From the NCBI GenBank assembly GCA_002104905.1, contig MCFE01000206.1, positions 62,001 to 126,000 on the forward strand: a stretch of 64,000 nucleotides of DNA, in the 5' to 3' direction. Position 1 is the stretch's first letter, and each line of letters opens with the position of its first letter. The DNA comes from Basidiobolus meristosporus CBS 931.73. Lineage: Eukaryota > Basidiobolomycota > Basidiobolomycetes > Basidiobolales > Basidiobolaceae. This document shows positions 1-12,528 of this stretch, piece by piece. Under the pieces are notes generated by a model. The model had not been told where the DNA came from. It saw nothing but the letters and a program-made list of their open reading frames with translations, and searched no databases. A program made the translations under genes and the position numbers.

Positions 1-771
1 TTTATTGGTGGGTATATACCACTAGCAGATTTCAGACTTCAGACATCGCCTTGCATGCGAAACGCCTGGGAAAACAAGCCAAGAGCATATTCTGCTAATC
101 AAAGTCAACAAATATCTGGCGGAAACCACGCCTCGGTGCTCAGCATAGATTGATGGTTGGCCAGACACCGAGTTCATGCCCATTACGGCAGGCTTAAAGC
201 CACCAAGATCTTCTAAAACCAGGAGTAGTGTGGAGATTTTGGATGTGGAGCAATCTCGAGGTGAAGAGAGAAACGCTTTGTCGTGTGGTTGCTTTCCAGG
301 AAACTCGCGCGTCTTTGATTAAGGCATCTGGAGGGAGATATGCATATGGTCCAAATGTGCCTGCTGGTTGGCAACAACACTAAGCGTTTCTCTTCCCTCG
401 ACATCAAGCAAGTCACAATGTTTGTTTAGAAAGGAACAGCTTTGTGCTTGTGGCCAATGGGATGTTGGGTGCAGGATCACTTGTATGGCAGTCGATTATC
501 AATAAAAAAAAGGATCAAGTGAAAATTGAACGAGCTTTGAGTGATGGAAAAATGTGGGGATTGCATACCATGAAATATTATAGGATACGATCCAATAAGG
601 TTTACCAATTTATTTGATATTTGTAGAAATTGTTTTTGCTTCCAGTAACGAATTACAATTCAATTTATCTAGAAAGGATTGGCTAGCCAAGTGTGATTGA
701 AGTATTTCATGTATATTCCTCCTGGTAGGAAAATCTAGTTAGCAGCTCTGTCTCTTATTTCTTTCGTTGAT
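1..771. other. 5' spacer, no gene recognised
   Basis: I see no supported gene here. Short open frames on both strands lack recognisable domains and introns. The last part is the upstream region of the phosphatase gene that starts at 772. No clear TATA box is visible close to that start. Confidence 0.5.
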
Positions 772-3023
772 ATGACACCAAAGTCTATGCCAACAACACC
801 AGTAAGTAGAAAACGTTCCGCTAGTGTAGTCACTGCTGAGGAAGCTGCAAGTGCATTGACACAAAAGCTAGCCTCGCGTACAAAAACCCTACGACCTTTC
901 CTCAAACCTAAGCGTTCCAAACTCTCTACACCACGTACCAACAAAGTAGCACTCACACCAATCTCCTCTCGATCATCACCTGAACATTCCACCACTCCTT
1001 CCACCACTCCTTCGTCTACACCCACCGAACGACCCGCAAAGTATCGTAAGGTTACCCAAGATCCTTCTACGCCTGTTACGACCAATGCTGTTGAAAATCC
1101 AAGCACTGGCGATAATTGCTTAATCGCTTCTATCCCCAAAAGAAAAAGGGTAACTGATGTCAAGACTTCTGATACTTCAGGTAAGTTAAATTGTTCCCAC
1201 GAATCTATCGGACCTATAAGTAATAAAAGATTGATCTATTTCATAACCACTTGGAACAAGTGTTTTTACTGGCAGCTTTTCTAAAGCAAGTCATACACGT
1301 TTGGTAGTTTATTTAGCAAGCCAACACTAAACATTTTTTACGCTCACAGCAACCGCGACACCAGTCAAAGTCCCAGAAGCCGAATTTACCTTTCGAGTCT
1401 CGGAAGACGAAGCCAACGCCTCACCAAAAGGTAAACTATGGTCTTCGCCCAAAATTAGCGTTTCCTGTACTAACGTGACCAAGTTGAAAAACCAACGGAG
1501 AAAACTGAGTCATCATCTCCTACTTCACTCCTCGCCAGTATTTTCTCTCCCGCGCTGAACTTTTTCAAAAAAGTCCAAACGGGTTTGTAGCTTTGGTAAT
1601 GCTCAAGGCTTGTATTTGAATTAACCGGCAAATTCCATTAGGGGAAACCTTGAGAAGTTTGACTTCCGATTTTGCGAGCAGATTAAAAGATGGTTCAAAT
1701 GAGGAGAAGATTCCAGAGACTAATCTCCCTCCTTCCGAATGTATGTCTTATGAGCTTAATGAAGGGATTCCAACCTTTGGTATGCCTGCATTTGAACAAC
1801 GCTGCTATCAAGTTGATCGCTGATCTCTTATTTTACGATGAATAGCCGACAATCAGACCAACATTGATGAACCAAGCCAATACTGTCTTGATGCTCCGAT
1901 GAGTATCTCTGGGCATCAGGTATTGGATCCTATGGATGAGGAGAGTGAGTACGAAGAAGAGGAATTCAATCCGTAAGTCAATAGTTTTGATTCAATTCCA
2001 CAAACCTGGTTACCTAACATTTTTGTCAGATATCAATTCATGGCAAGTATCCCACCACCACCCCCCGAGGCTCTTCAACGGCCTTCAATCTTACCCAAGA
2101 AGACGCGTTCCAGCCCAAACATCACCTTAGGTAGATATGATTTCATGCAACCTTTCATGGACTATACGCTTATTCAATTGGTTTCCAGTGCTGGATTTGG
2201 ATGAAACGCTGGTTCATTGCAGTGTATCTGAGATGGGTATGTAAACCAAGTAGCCTCATCTTCTATACATCAGACTCAAGCCCTGTTTGCAGATAATCCA
2301 GATGTACGCTTTCCTGTACGCTTCCAAGGCATCGTTCAAGAAGTGTGTTGAACTTCTTAACTTTTAGTAAAGGCCAGAACCTAACGCTCCTTTCTAACTT
2401 CTAGGTGAGAGGGCGTTTGCGTCCATACGCTGTGGAATTCCTGAAGCGTGCTTCAGAGCACTTCGAGATCGCCATCTTTACCGCTTCGCAGAAGGCTTAT
2501 GCTGATCGTCTATTGAATCTTATTGATCCCAAACGCAGCTACATCAAGTAATACATGTAATTGGCTGGCAATGTCGGCGGTTGCTAACTCTGTTCAACAA
2601 GATACCGACTGTTCCGTGACTCCTGCGTATATGTGGAAGGGAACTATATCAAGGATTTACGTGTCTTGGGCCGTGACTTGGCGAAAACTATTATCGTAGA
2701 TAACTCACCAATAGGTATTCGTCGCATCCTTCGATTCATCCAATACAGAGCTAACTCGCTCCTTAGCCTTCTCATACCAGATCACCAACGGTGTCCCCAT
2801 TAAGAGTTGGTATGATGATCCAGTGAGTATCAATTCCACACTTCCTTAAGCGTATTCTACACAGGCTGACGGATGGAGAATACCTTTTTTGTAGGATGAC
2901 ACGGAGCTTATTCAAGTGTTGGAATTCTTACAAACTCTCGTTGACGTTGAGGACGTTCGACCACTGATCGACAAACAGTTCCAAATGACGAAATTAGTCC
3001 AAGACTCCGCACCTTTTCCTTAA
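772..3023 (+). CDS. FCP1/SCP-type CTD phosphatase (CTDSPL2-like), about 11 exons
   Basis: A HAD-superfamily protein phosphatase of the FCP1-like/CTD small phosphatase group, which dephosphorylates Ser/Thr (for example on the RNA polymerase II CTD or related substrates). The catalytic motif DLDETLVHC (DxDxT) is encoded near 2195-2220. The downstream blocks [35 protein letters not shown] and TIIVDNSP follow the family order, so the catalytic domain is C-terminal. The N-terminal part is long, Ser/Thr/Pro-rich and basic, and includes the segment [10 protein letters not shown], as in CTDSPL2-like proteins. ATG 772 opens exon 1 (772-1180). I can trace further exons at 1350-1430, 1484-1582, 1642-1740 and onward through short GT-AG introns (about 50-170 nt) to TAA 3021-3023. 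AATAAAA-like sequence near 3340 could serve polyadenylation. The family is clear. The orthologue and native substrate are not, and Nem1/Psr-type relatives cannot be excluded. Confidence 0.88.
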
Positions 3024-3548
3024 TCCGAGATGTTATATTGTGTCTTCAACCGAAGTATCATCATTTGGATAGCCCTCATCAGCCGACGGTGTTTCCGGAT
3101 TCCCTTCTAATATCAACCTGTCTTGTTTGCTCTGTCAATAGGTTTTTGACATCCTCTTCGATTAATATTGTATTCTTACTATAGCAAACAGCTTCGAAGT
3201 GGCGTTCCTATTTCCTATTATTAGTTTTTGTACCGAATTGCTAACCCAACTTACCATCCTATCGTCATCGTTACTCTCGCTCAAGTCTTTTATTCATACC
3301 CATTATTGTTATTTGTTATCAGTTTCTTAGAAGGAAATAAAATATGTGTATATAGATTTTGAGGCAGAATTGCCGTTTCCGCTCTATGCTATTTGACTGG
3401 TGAGGTGAAACGCCATACTTTTAAAGCTCAAGTGAATGTTTATTGCCATTCGAGACGGAATGAGTGTTCAAGCTACATCGATAAATTACACATCTGTTCA
3501 TAGATTGATGAGTGGGGGCTGGTATTGATCACCACAATAAACGATATG

Positions 3549-3769
3549 TTATTGAAGCTTGTCTCTGATCTGCTGCTTTTCCTGTTTCTGTGGAGAGATC
3601 GTGGAGTCAGTATCCCTGTAATGGGTCAAGAAAGCTCGGGGATGCTGGGACAAACCTTCAGCTTATGCTGCTTCTGCTCCTCCTTTTTCTCAGCTTTAGA
3701 TTTTGGCCTGTTCTTGTCAGCCTTCATTTTTGGGTTCTCCTTCTCTTTGGCAGTCTGCTTACGAGGCAT
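3549..3769 (-). CDS. Small lysine-rich protein, 50 residues, two exons
   Basis: I do not recognise the family. ATG at 3767-3769 starts MPRKQTAKEKENPK and exon 1 (3656-3769) ends exactly at a GT donor. A 68-nt intron (3588-3655, GT...CAG) joins it in phase 0 to exon 2 (3549-3587), which encodes KQEKQQIRDKLQ and a stop. The product is extremely basic and charged (Lys, Glu and Gln dominate) and is predicted to be helical or disordered, like small RNA- or ribosome-associated fungal proteins. It does not match the TMA7 or SERF patterns I know. Support comes from the precise intron and the coding character continuing in the same composition across it. The open frame upstream of the ATG may be 5' leader. 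Confidence 0.5.
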
Positions 3770-6196
3770 GTTCTTGAATGTGTGTGCTCTTTGAGTGACT
3801 GGCTTCTCGTCACGAAGCCTTATATACACATCTCCCAATATACCGACCCCCAAGGCAAACCACTTACCCACAAGAGTTTCAGCCACCGTAAGCAATAAAG
3901 TGATTGGGTATATCCGCCGGAACCACCAATTTAATCTCTATCCAGCTGACTTGTTGCAAATAAATTCAAGTGTCGATGTTCACTCCAATTGGTTTCTTGC
4001 GCAAGTCAGTATCATTATTTGGGCCTCCTAAAGGCTGATATCACCACGTCGCCACTTGGTTTCAAGACTCGATGAAGGATATCATGAAGTATCCCGACAA
4101 AGCATATGTCCTTATCGTACATCTCACATCCCGCTGGCCAATAAACTCTGCCTCTCAACCCCCATACCTTTATCACGGAACCCGATTCTCGGCTGAGGCA
4201 GTAAAAGAAACGGACGTCCTACAGGCCAGAGGTAACGAAACCTATGTTCAGATCCAATGCAGTTGGTCTCGATATCCCCGGATGAGTGCTAATTGAACAG
4301 GGTCAACACGTATTGGCATGGGCCGATCACGGGGTTTTACGATCAACTGGTCAGAGCAGTTGAGAATACAGCGATCGAGTTGTGATTTTAAAGGCTTATT
4401 ATTGAAATCTTTGACCCCAGCCGAATGCTAGATCAGTCAGTTCAAGTGTCTGGTGCACCACAAACCAATAGACCTTCAGTGGCGTTAGAGGATGGCCAGA
4501 TCAGATGGTATGCTTGTGAGATGGTGCTCAATCCTGATAGCATGAATTTGAAGTTGCATTACCAATAGAGCGGCTCCGTATTCTCCAAAATAATCCGAAC
4601 CTCTCAGGAAGATTAGGCTCTGGTGGGGCAGTCCTCTGGAGGATCAAGGAAAGATAGAGTGCAGTGCTATGGGATATCGGAAGATTGTCGGGTTAGAGCC
4701 CATTGTGGGAATACCTAAATTATAGTGAAAGATACAGTGCCACCAGTTTAGTAAATGATGGAATCTAATCTGCCGCTTGTGTAGGCAAACGAAAAATTTA
4801 AGTGGCATTTAACTTCACACGACGAGAAAATTGCCTGGTACACGAAGTTCTTTATTTGGATTAACTTAATCTCGGGTGCGTGCAATGTACCGGAGAGGAA
4901 AAGGTGGAAGCTGTATCGGAATCTTGAACAGGTGGATACGGAGTGGAAAGTCCAAAAATAAGAGGTAGGGTGGCCCGTGTTTATCATGCGAGCCACAGGT
5001 TGTAGCTTACCCCGATAAAGGCCCATATTCGAGGCTCTTAATGTTCTACGATTCTGTCTGAAATGTTATAATAACAACCACAGATGACGAATGTCAAATT
5101 TTCTTCGTAGCATGTGGTACATCAATTCGATTATGAATCGATGGTTTGACAACAGTACCGGCTCAAAGGATGCCTCTGCGATCACAGGAAAGACCATAGA
5201 GTAATATGGTGAAAGAAAATATGCTTTTGGGTTTATGTTGCTCAAAAGATATGGTTGAATTTAGATTGTGGGGCAGATTTGTGAATTAAAGTAACGGTGA
5301 GCAAGGGGAGCTGTACGTTTACACACATCCAAACAGATCATTTGTACCCTGGTAAACGAGAGGGGTGGATACTACATGTCACATGTGGCAACATCAACTT
5401 GATGTAAGATTGGAAACAGCCTTGGCTATATATCTCGTGGCTTTTGTCGAGGTTTACCGTGGCCCTAACCATCCCTAACTGCTAATGAGCTTCGATGTGG
5501 CAAGTTGCTTCTATATTAGGGCCATGCTCTTGATTGCCATGGTGAAGTAGTGTATGAATTTGGGACTAGTTCCTTTATGGGCTAATTGTATACCATATTG
5601 GAATTACCTAAAATACTTATCAAAAGACCCGATAATGATAATCAGGAGATGTATCTTACAACATGTCAGAAACCTTAATTCGGGGCCACTTGTTACTGCA
5701 ATCTCTCTTGATGTTCAGAGTTCTTTGTGTTCACCCTTTTTTCATTAGCTTCGAGAAACCATTGTCGTCACTCCATTGGTTTATGGTTTATGGTGGATTA
5801 GGTCTTGAAATAGAATGAGGAATCCAAGCCATCTCTGTTGTAGGTGTCTGCTACCTTATATTCTAGGAGCAGTGTTCAGCATAAACTTCATCTTAAGAAT
5901 AACAGTCATCCTTTTTCACACACCTTGAAATAACCGCAGGGTTGACCGAATTCGCACATCACCTGGAATCATGGTGTCATTGTGGATATCCAGTTTGTTG
6001 GATGAATTTTCTTATTAGCAATCATCAACTATCAGCGTGGAATATTTCCTAACACCATAGCCAACTTGCGAATTTATAGGTTCATTCATTGGTGGGAGAC
6101 TAGGGCGAATTTAGAAGGTCGAATGGATCACTGAGCTGGACAAATGATTAGATCTATCTTTTTGGGGAGTTTCGTCAGACTGGCTTCTAGATCCAA
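3770..6196. other. 2.4-kb spacer, no gene recognised
   Basis: Only short, low-complexity open frames on both strands and no domain signature. The right end is the promoter region of the amino-acid transporter. Confidence 0.5.
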
Positions 6197-6203
6197 TATA
6201 AAT
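6197..6203 (+). promoter_or_regulatory. TATA box of the amino-acid transporter gene
   Basis: TATAAAT lies 70 nt upstream of ATG 6267. The spacing matches other plus-strand genes here. Confidence 0.5.
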
Positions 6204-6266
6204 ACGATTGCTCAACACCTCCGTTCAACAACGCAGCCTCGTGTCAAAACCTATATACATTCTCCA

Positions 6267-7810
6267 ATGACAGGTACAATTATCTAAGCTTACGCTTGCC
6301 TTCATTTCACTAACGCCTCACGTAACTAGACAAGCATTCTACTAGCCCCGACTTTGAGCATCAGCACAATGTTGGTCAAAAGCACAACGAAGAAGTGACC
6401 CCGCAAGGTGTGAGATCTGCTTCCGATATAGCAGCATTTTGGCATTTACTGTGTATTCTGGCTGGAAGTGGCTCCGTATCCTTTATGCTTTGACGATAAC
6501 AGTGAATCGATTTCTGATTTCTGGTGTGTTGCCTTTAACTCAATGCCTGTAGCTCTCACTACCATATGTCGTCGGAAATGCTGGGTGGATTGCTATCATC
6601 ATTATCGTCCTGTGCACAGCGTTTGCTATCTACAACAACGTACTTCTCGTTCGATGCCTATACGCCATACCGTAATGTTGCATCGCTTTCTCCGCCTTCA
6701 TGCCTCTTGTTTTAATCCGTTGAGTTTAGTGATCGCCGTCTCACTTCGTATACCGAGATTGGTCAGGCCTCTTTTGGCATCGTGGGAAAAGTGGCAGTAT
6801 GGTTCTTCCACAATTCTATTGTCATTGGAGGTCCTATCGTCTATATGATCCTGGCGGGTACTAACATCTATTCCCTGGTGGAACCACTCGGCGTTACTCT
6901 CACGAAGCAGAACTGGATCATGATCTGCGCCGCTTTGGTTTTCATTCCTTTTGTTATCTTCCGTAACATTAGAGAAATAACCGTCCTATCCTTCTTCGGT
7001 ACATTCACCACCATCTTTGCTATCATTGTGGTGGTTGTTGTCAGTTTCATGAGCCTTGACAAAGCGAAGGCTGACCCGACTCGCCACCACGAGTTCGTTA
7101 ACTGGGGACAAATCCCGCTCTCACTTGGATCCATTGGTTTTTCGTTTGGTGGTAACGTTGTTTTCCCTCACGTCGAAGCCACCATGAAGAATCCCAAGGC
7201 TTGGAATCGAGTGATGTCGTTGGCTATTTCTGCCGTGGCAATTCTCTATCTCTTGATAGCAGTCTGCGGTTACTATGTCTTTGGTAGCGCCGCTGAAGCC
7301 CCCATCTTCGCAAACCTCAAGCCATACAACCCCGCCACCATTGTTGCTGTAATTCTGATTACTATGCATGTGCTTCTGGCATCCCCTCTCTTCTTGTTTG
7401 GGTTTGTCAACGAAATCGAGCACAATTTCCACATTAATCAAGAGCGCTTCTCGAATGTGGCATATTACTCCATCAGAACTGCGATTCGTGTTGCCACCAT
7501 TTTCTTTGTTGGCCTTATTGCAGTGATTGTACCATATTTTGGTGACTTTATGTCATTGATTGGTGCCCTCTCCGAATGTATGACCGTCTTCGTAAGTAGC
7601 CGCTTGTTTCATGTTTGTAGGCTATAGTCTGAACGTGTTCGCATATAGGTATTACCTGTGATCTGCTATCTCAAGCTCTACGGATGGAGAAGATGCAATA
7701 TTCCCCAATTAATCTGGTTCGCACTTACCATCGTAATCGGCACCATCGGTTGTGTCTGGGGATCCATTGATGCTGTCATCACCCTGAAGAAAGACTTCGA
7801 GTCTGACTAA
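6267..7810 (+). CDS. AAAP-family (AVT-like) amino-acid transporter, 431 residues, five exons
   Basis: A polytopic membrane protein of the amino acid/auxin permease family, similar in layout to fungal vacuolar AVT transporters that exchange neutral amino acids with protons. Exons 6267-6273, 6330-6475, 6553-6671, 6730-7591 and 7649-7810 join in frame to 432 codons including the stop. The first exon contributes only 7 nt. The N-terminus is hydrophilic. The first membrane segment carries the family block FWHLLCILAGSGSLSLPY, followed by GNAGW, TEIGQASFG and about ten hydrophobic segments, ending with the hydrophilic tail KKDFESD. The intron 6476-6552 had to be recognised to keep the LSLPY block in frame. 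A TATA box sits 70 nt before the ATG. Family confidence is high. Substrate and vacuolar versus plasma-membrane location are inference. Confidence 0.88.
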
Positions 7811-8761
7811 AGTCCCTCACCTCATTAGATTTAAAAAGGCATGAAAATGGTGATAATGGATAGTTGATCTTTGAAAAGCATACACATATCCCATCTCTAA
7901 TCTAGCAATCCCGTTTTATATCCATATATTTAATTCATAACCATATCATTTAGATTCCCCATCTCAACTTGGATCAACAAACCAATAAACCGCGCTGTAT
8001 GGCGATGTTCATCGAGTACCTGCTAACATGATGCGTACCCATCATTGGATGAAATACACAACATCCAGCATGTTCATCGGCCCAATCAGTTCCGGCTACA
8101 ATAGCGGGCGGCGGATCTCGACAAAGAAATATGAAAACAGCAGAATGATCCAATATTTCGGCACCAGGATTCCCAGGACCATTAATAACCAGCCCCACAT
8201 ATCCAGATGGCCATGCTCCTATTTGGGTAGGGAAATCGGATGACGAAACACAAGCATCGATCATTTGTTACTTCGAGCCTCTAAGTGGAAACGAGATTAT
8301 TCATGCCAAGGTGGCATGGGTGATGGGGCGGAATTTTGGAGCAATACCAGGTAGGAATCCCGATCAATAATCAAGAGCTGCGAAATGAATCAGTGGATGA
8401 ATGCGATTACCAATCCCCTTTCTGGGAATCATCAGTCCGTACACTCGCCAGTCCAACCTTGCCTACTTGAAAAACCAAGAGGCAGATATCAAAAGAGCTT
8501 CCGGCTTCATATATGGATATCACCATCCTCCTTTTATGGAATGTGCTACTCTAGTGCGTGTTAGTATATTTATTTTTTAGACAGAATCTAATTCTACACT
8601 TTAATCAGCAAGGTGCCAAATCTTCTTGTATATCGTTAGATACAAGAGGAAGTTAGCAAAAATTGGGCGTAGTTGCTTAAAGTCCCGAAGCAAGCTATCG
8701 ACTAGCACAGTAATGGTACTAATGTTCCATAAAATAGATATTTAGTGGAGGAGCTTTTGGT
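7811..8761. other. Spacer between convergent genes
   Basis: This holds the 3' flanks of the transporter (+) and of the coiled-coil gene (-). One minus-strand open frame at about 7974-8264 (ATG start, about 96 codons) has no recognisable domain. I do not call it. Confidence 0.45.
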
Positions 8762-10060
8762 CTATGAGGTATTGGATATCCTGTTGTTTCTATATTTGTT
8801 CCTTAAAGCCAAATATAGAGCTAGTTCCTTAACGGTAGGGCGTTTGACTGATCCGCTGACAGCTTTGACCAAAAGAGAGCATAAGGCTGCTACATCCACT
8901 ATCACCCTCGTCATGATCTGCGGCAAATCATGGGCGGCTTTCTCAACGGAAAGACTCTTTTTCAAAAAGGCAAAAAGGTCTTCTTCCTGAGATTCGCTAA
9001 ACTCTAAATTATGCATATCCTCAGAGTGACTGAGGCCTTTTTGACTGTCCAAAGGCTCGTCCCCATTGAGAGTCTGGATATCTTCTTCTGCTTCGGTAAA
9101 CTCTTGCGCTTCAACCAGCTTATCCATCTTCTTGAATTCCTTGTTCACACTTTCCCTTCGGAGGACCGTGCTCTCAACAGAGCTTCGGCGACTGCGACTA
9201 ATGGTCACTACCGAAGACCTCGATCCACGTCGAAAATGCAAACTTAGACCGGAAGACTCGCCTCGCTCTAGCACAGTTTCGGCTTGATCAATAAGATTTT
9301 GAAGAACGCCGCTCAGGCGGTCGTAGCGTTCATCGACATCTTCCGATTCCGACAAGAAATCCTCAAGAAATGCCTCGTTAAACTCCTATTGAGGATCCGA
9401 ACACGAAGTCTTATTAGTCACGGGTTGGATATAGCCGACTGAAGCACTGATTCAACTTACGTCGAACACGATCCCTTCATCATACGCATCTTCATGCTCG
9501 TATCCACCTTCATCGTCGAAGCTATTTGTGAACGATTGGGTTCGCTACATTAGAATGCACCGCATGAATAAATCAGTCCCATCCACCACTTACAACGAGA
9601 ACGTTATCTCTGGCGCTTCTGCTCGATTCCTACAAATGCCCCTATCAGTGAACTTGCATGGGATGGCATACAATGAAAAAATGGTATTAACTGGGCTAGC
9701 TTTTCCTGCATGCCATCGATCACTTCTTGCTGCTTCTCAAGCTGCTGTTGAAGAGTCTGTATAAGGTCAGTCATCGCAGTCATCTGGTGGGCGATTCACA
9801 AGCATATCAAATGAGTGTATAGTGAGTATCAATTGTCCTTGCCCAGTGCACAGCGAGGCGGTTGTAAAATGTACCTCCTGACAAATATCACCCGAGCCCG
9901 ACGTGTTGATGATAGGGCTTGTCGTAGAAGAAATAGTATTGCTTCGGATGATTCGTGGTCTGCCAACACCTACACTAACATAGAACGGCGCGTTCAACTT
10001 CTCCAAGTCATGTGGATCAAGTCCGACATGAGGTGCCTCTGAGGATAATTGATCAGACAT
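8762..10060 (-). CDS. Uncharacterised acidic/coiled-coil protein, multi-exon
   Basis: I do not recognise the family. ATG 10058-10060 opens exon 1 (9875-10060, MSDQLSSEAPH...). Exon 2 starts at 9783 and is Gln/Glu-rich coiled coil (LIQTLQQQLEKQQEVIDGM). One or two short exons follow whose borders I could not fix, then an acidic exon (DDEGGYEHEDAYDEG), then a long last exon (about 8762-9384). The last exon has a Ser/Arg-rich stretch (RRGSRSSVVTISRSRRSS, possible phosphorylation sites), a charged middle and a C-terminal block. That block has two hydrophobic helices (IVDVAALCSLLVKAVSG; ELALYLALRNKYRN) that look like a folded domain or membrane-binding region. The reading frame stays coding-like across all exons. 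The exact middle splice sites need cDNA, and no function is proposed. Confidence 0.6.
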
Positions 10061-11696
10061 CTGTGATGAACGATGGCGTTGTTAAGCGGTAGGTATAAGG
10101 AGACAAAGCGAATGCTAGAGAAAGGGAGGCAACAGATTGAACTTCACGTTAGCGTGTAGGAGAGAGAGATAGTTATAGGTAAACGGAAACCTTAAAATAT
10201 TTAATTGAATCAAAGTCTCTGACTTTCGAAGCACAAAGCTAGGGATCAATCAAGGACTTGATGGGAGGAAGAAATAGTGGATCGGGTTCAAACTGATTCG
10301 CCTTAAATATAGAGGCCCTCGACCTGGAAAGGATACGCAGCGAAATGCTATGCATACCAATGCGCCAACACGTAAGAGAATTGTTGAAGGTCGGGAAATG
10401 AGTAGCGAGGATATATGTTGGTTCCCGTTTCAAATGGTTAACTGTGTATAGGAATCTTGCAAACGGAAATGAGCCCATATATTTAGGTACAATATATACA
10501 GCAATGTAGAGGAGTAATGTACATTTATGCATCAACACACAAAACGATTGTTGTGAAAGTAGGCTGAAAATTAATGGTAGTGCCCGTACCAAATTATGAT
10601 CGGAGAGATTGTTTCAATGTGATCAGGTGGGAAACAATCATCCCATTCTTCAACACATCTCGTAATATAGTATGTCCGCAAGATACGCTTTTTACTTTTT
10701 TGTATGGCGAATCCAAAGAATCGCTGTACTAACGAGTGGAGATCTGCCATTGTCTAGGATGGCCCAACCTCTAATTCTCGATATCTAATCATATACTTTG
10801 CCCCATGAATTTGGATATATTTAGTTGGCCACAGGGCAGGGATTGGCGGTTAGATTCACTACTCTACATGTATATTAGCCAAGCAAGATATGTCCTGGGC
10901 TCACGTGTATAATTCACTGTCGAGCATTGCAGTGAATGGAAGCTACGAAAGATTCATCATGGTTCCCAGGCGACTTCATGATTACGACCCAGGTCGATGA
11001 TGAGATGCGATTCTAACAATTTCCACCTAGACCTCAGTTGTTCAGGCTCAGTTGGTTGGAAAGGAGTGAGTATCCGAGTGTTTCTAAACCCTCGAAATGA
11101 AACGTATGGGGACTGTTGACAATAATCCTTGTTCGTACATAGGAATATTCCTGATTTGATAGGAATAAACTTTTCATCAAAATCAATCCCCCGGAACGGG
11201 CACTTTTTATTTGTGGTAGTTGAATTGATATATAGAAATATCCAATGAGCAATGCTGTATCTATACATCGTTTTTATTATTATTTTGCCACCTATACTTG
11301 TGCAATTAGGGATCTCTTGTTGGAGTCCTCAGGCAGTGGGCATACACAAAACAAGAAAATAGAGTGTAACCAACCCTTTGCTCCACAACATTCAGAGAAC
11401 ACTGATCATAGTAGGAGGACAGTCAATGAGGAACCTTCCGATAACTGCCTCGATTGCTAGGGTGGATTATGTATACTACTACAGCGCTGTAGTCATGCCT
11501 ATAGTTTATTCAAGTAATTCAGCAATTCAAGTTCCTGGAAGGTAGATATTACATAGTTGTGTAGCAACAAAAGAACATGGCCATTTCTATGGGGTTGTAA
11601 AGTAGGCAATCTTCGGCACCCGAAACCTCCTGAATATTTACAAGATTCCCACAGCAGGTGTACCCACTGATATACATTCTCTATCGGAATCCCGAA
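10061..11696. other. 1.6-kb spacer, no gene recognised
   Basis: Open frames at about 10239-10592 and 10957-11268 (minus) and about 11245-11460 (plus) lack known motifs. They either start on non-ATG codons or have biased composition. I see nothing I can support. Confidence 0.45.
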
Positions 11697-12528
11697 TTAC
11701 ATTGCTGGTGGGAAATAGGCAAGATATAGTTTTGACATACGGACTGATATTCGTTCATAGCGCTCTTGGTCGTTTCTTGCTTGGATTAGGACAACTGCCG
11801 CAACTAGGGCAAATACATCTACGGCTACAAAGCCAAACAACGCGGTATATATGTTTCGGAGATAGTTATCCATGTAAATGTGAATCATGTCTACACATCC
11901 GGGCCAGTTGTCTCCTAACCCTGTCTCGGTAGCTCTACAGGAGTACGAGACGGCAGGGTAGTCGGTACTATCAAAGTAGCCACAGCAATTATCCTTTGTT
12001 GATAGGGAATAAATTAAATCAATGATGAACAGTAGCCAGAAACCAGAGTAATCATTACCGTTTCTTGAAATAGTGCTCGAAGGGCTGGATCCCAGGTTCG
12101 CCATTTTTCTGAGAAACTGGCACGGATGTCGAGGGATCGAAACCATATTAATGCGCCTAAAGACAGCTCTATCACCAATACTGCAACTACCAGCCAGCTG
12201 TACGTGACTAGCCACACTTTGCGCCGTACAGGATAGATCGAGCCGTAGAGTCCGACGATAGCGGATATGATTGTAATGACACCAACTACTAGTCCAGCTT
12301 TCTCGCGTAATTCATCATCAGAATTTACATTTACTGTGGAGAACGAAAGACAGAGCACTCACCTATCAAGATATCTTGGGTAACAACTACTCTCCTTCTG
12401 GCATATGGCGTGGTCCAGAAGTATGCACCCACACTGACCGCCACCAGCCCAGAGGCCAGAAAAATTAGTGTCAAGATGAAGAACGATAGCCTGACATTGG
12501 AATTGATTCTCATGCGTCGACCAGACAT
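11697..12528 (-). CDS. Tetraspanin, 245 residues, three exons
   Basis: A four-pass membrane protein with tetraspanin topology: TM1 (LSFFILTLIFLASGLVAVSV), a short first loop, TM2 (LVVGVITIISAIVGLYGS), TM3 (WLVVAVLVIELSLGALIW), a larger second loop with the diagnostic CCG (DNCCGYFDSTDYP) plus two more Cys (SC, GC), and TM4 near the C-terminus (ALFGFVAVDVFALVAAVVLI). Exons 12363-12528, 12059-12333 and 11697-11993 sum to 246 codons including the stop. The start is ATG 12526-12528; an in-frame TTG nine bases upstream was rejected. The first intron (12334-12362) is only 29 nt, yet without it the frame stops at once and TM2-TM4 are lost. The second is 65 nt. Tetraspanins organise membrane microdomains, and in fungi some act in appressoria or polarity. 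Its role here is unknown. Confidence 0.82.

Noticed and set aside
7974-8264. Possible small gene on the minus strand
   Set aside because: No recognisable motif and no partner exons. A plus-strand frame overlaps it, so it may be chance.
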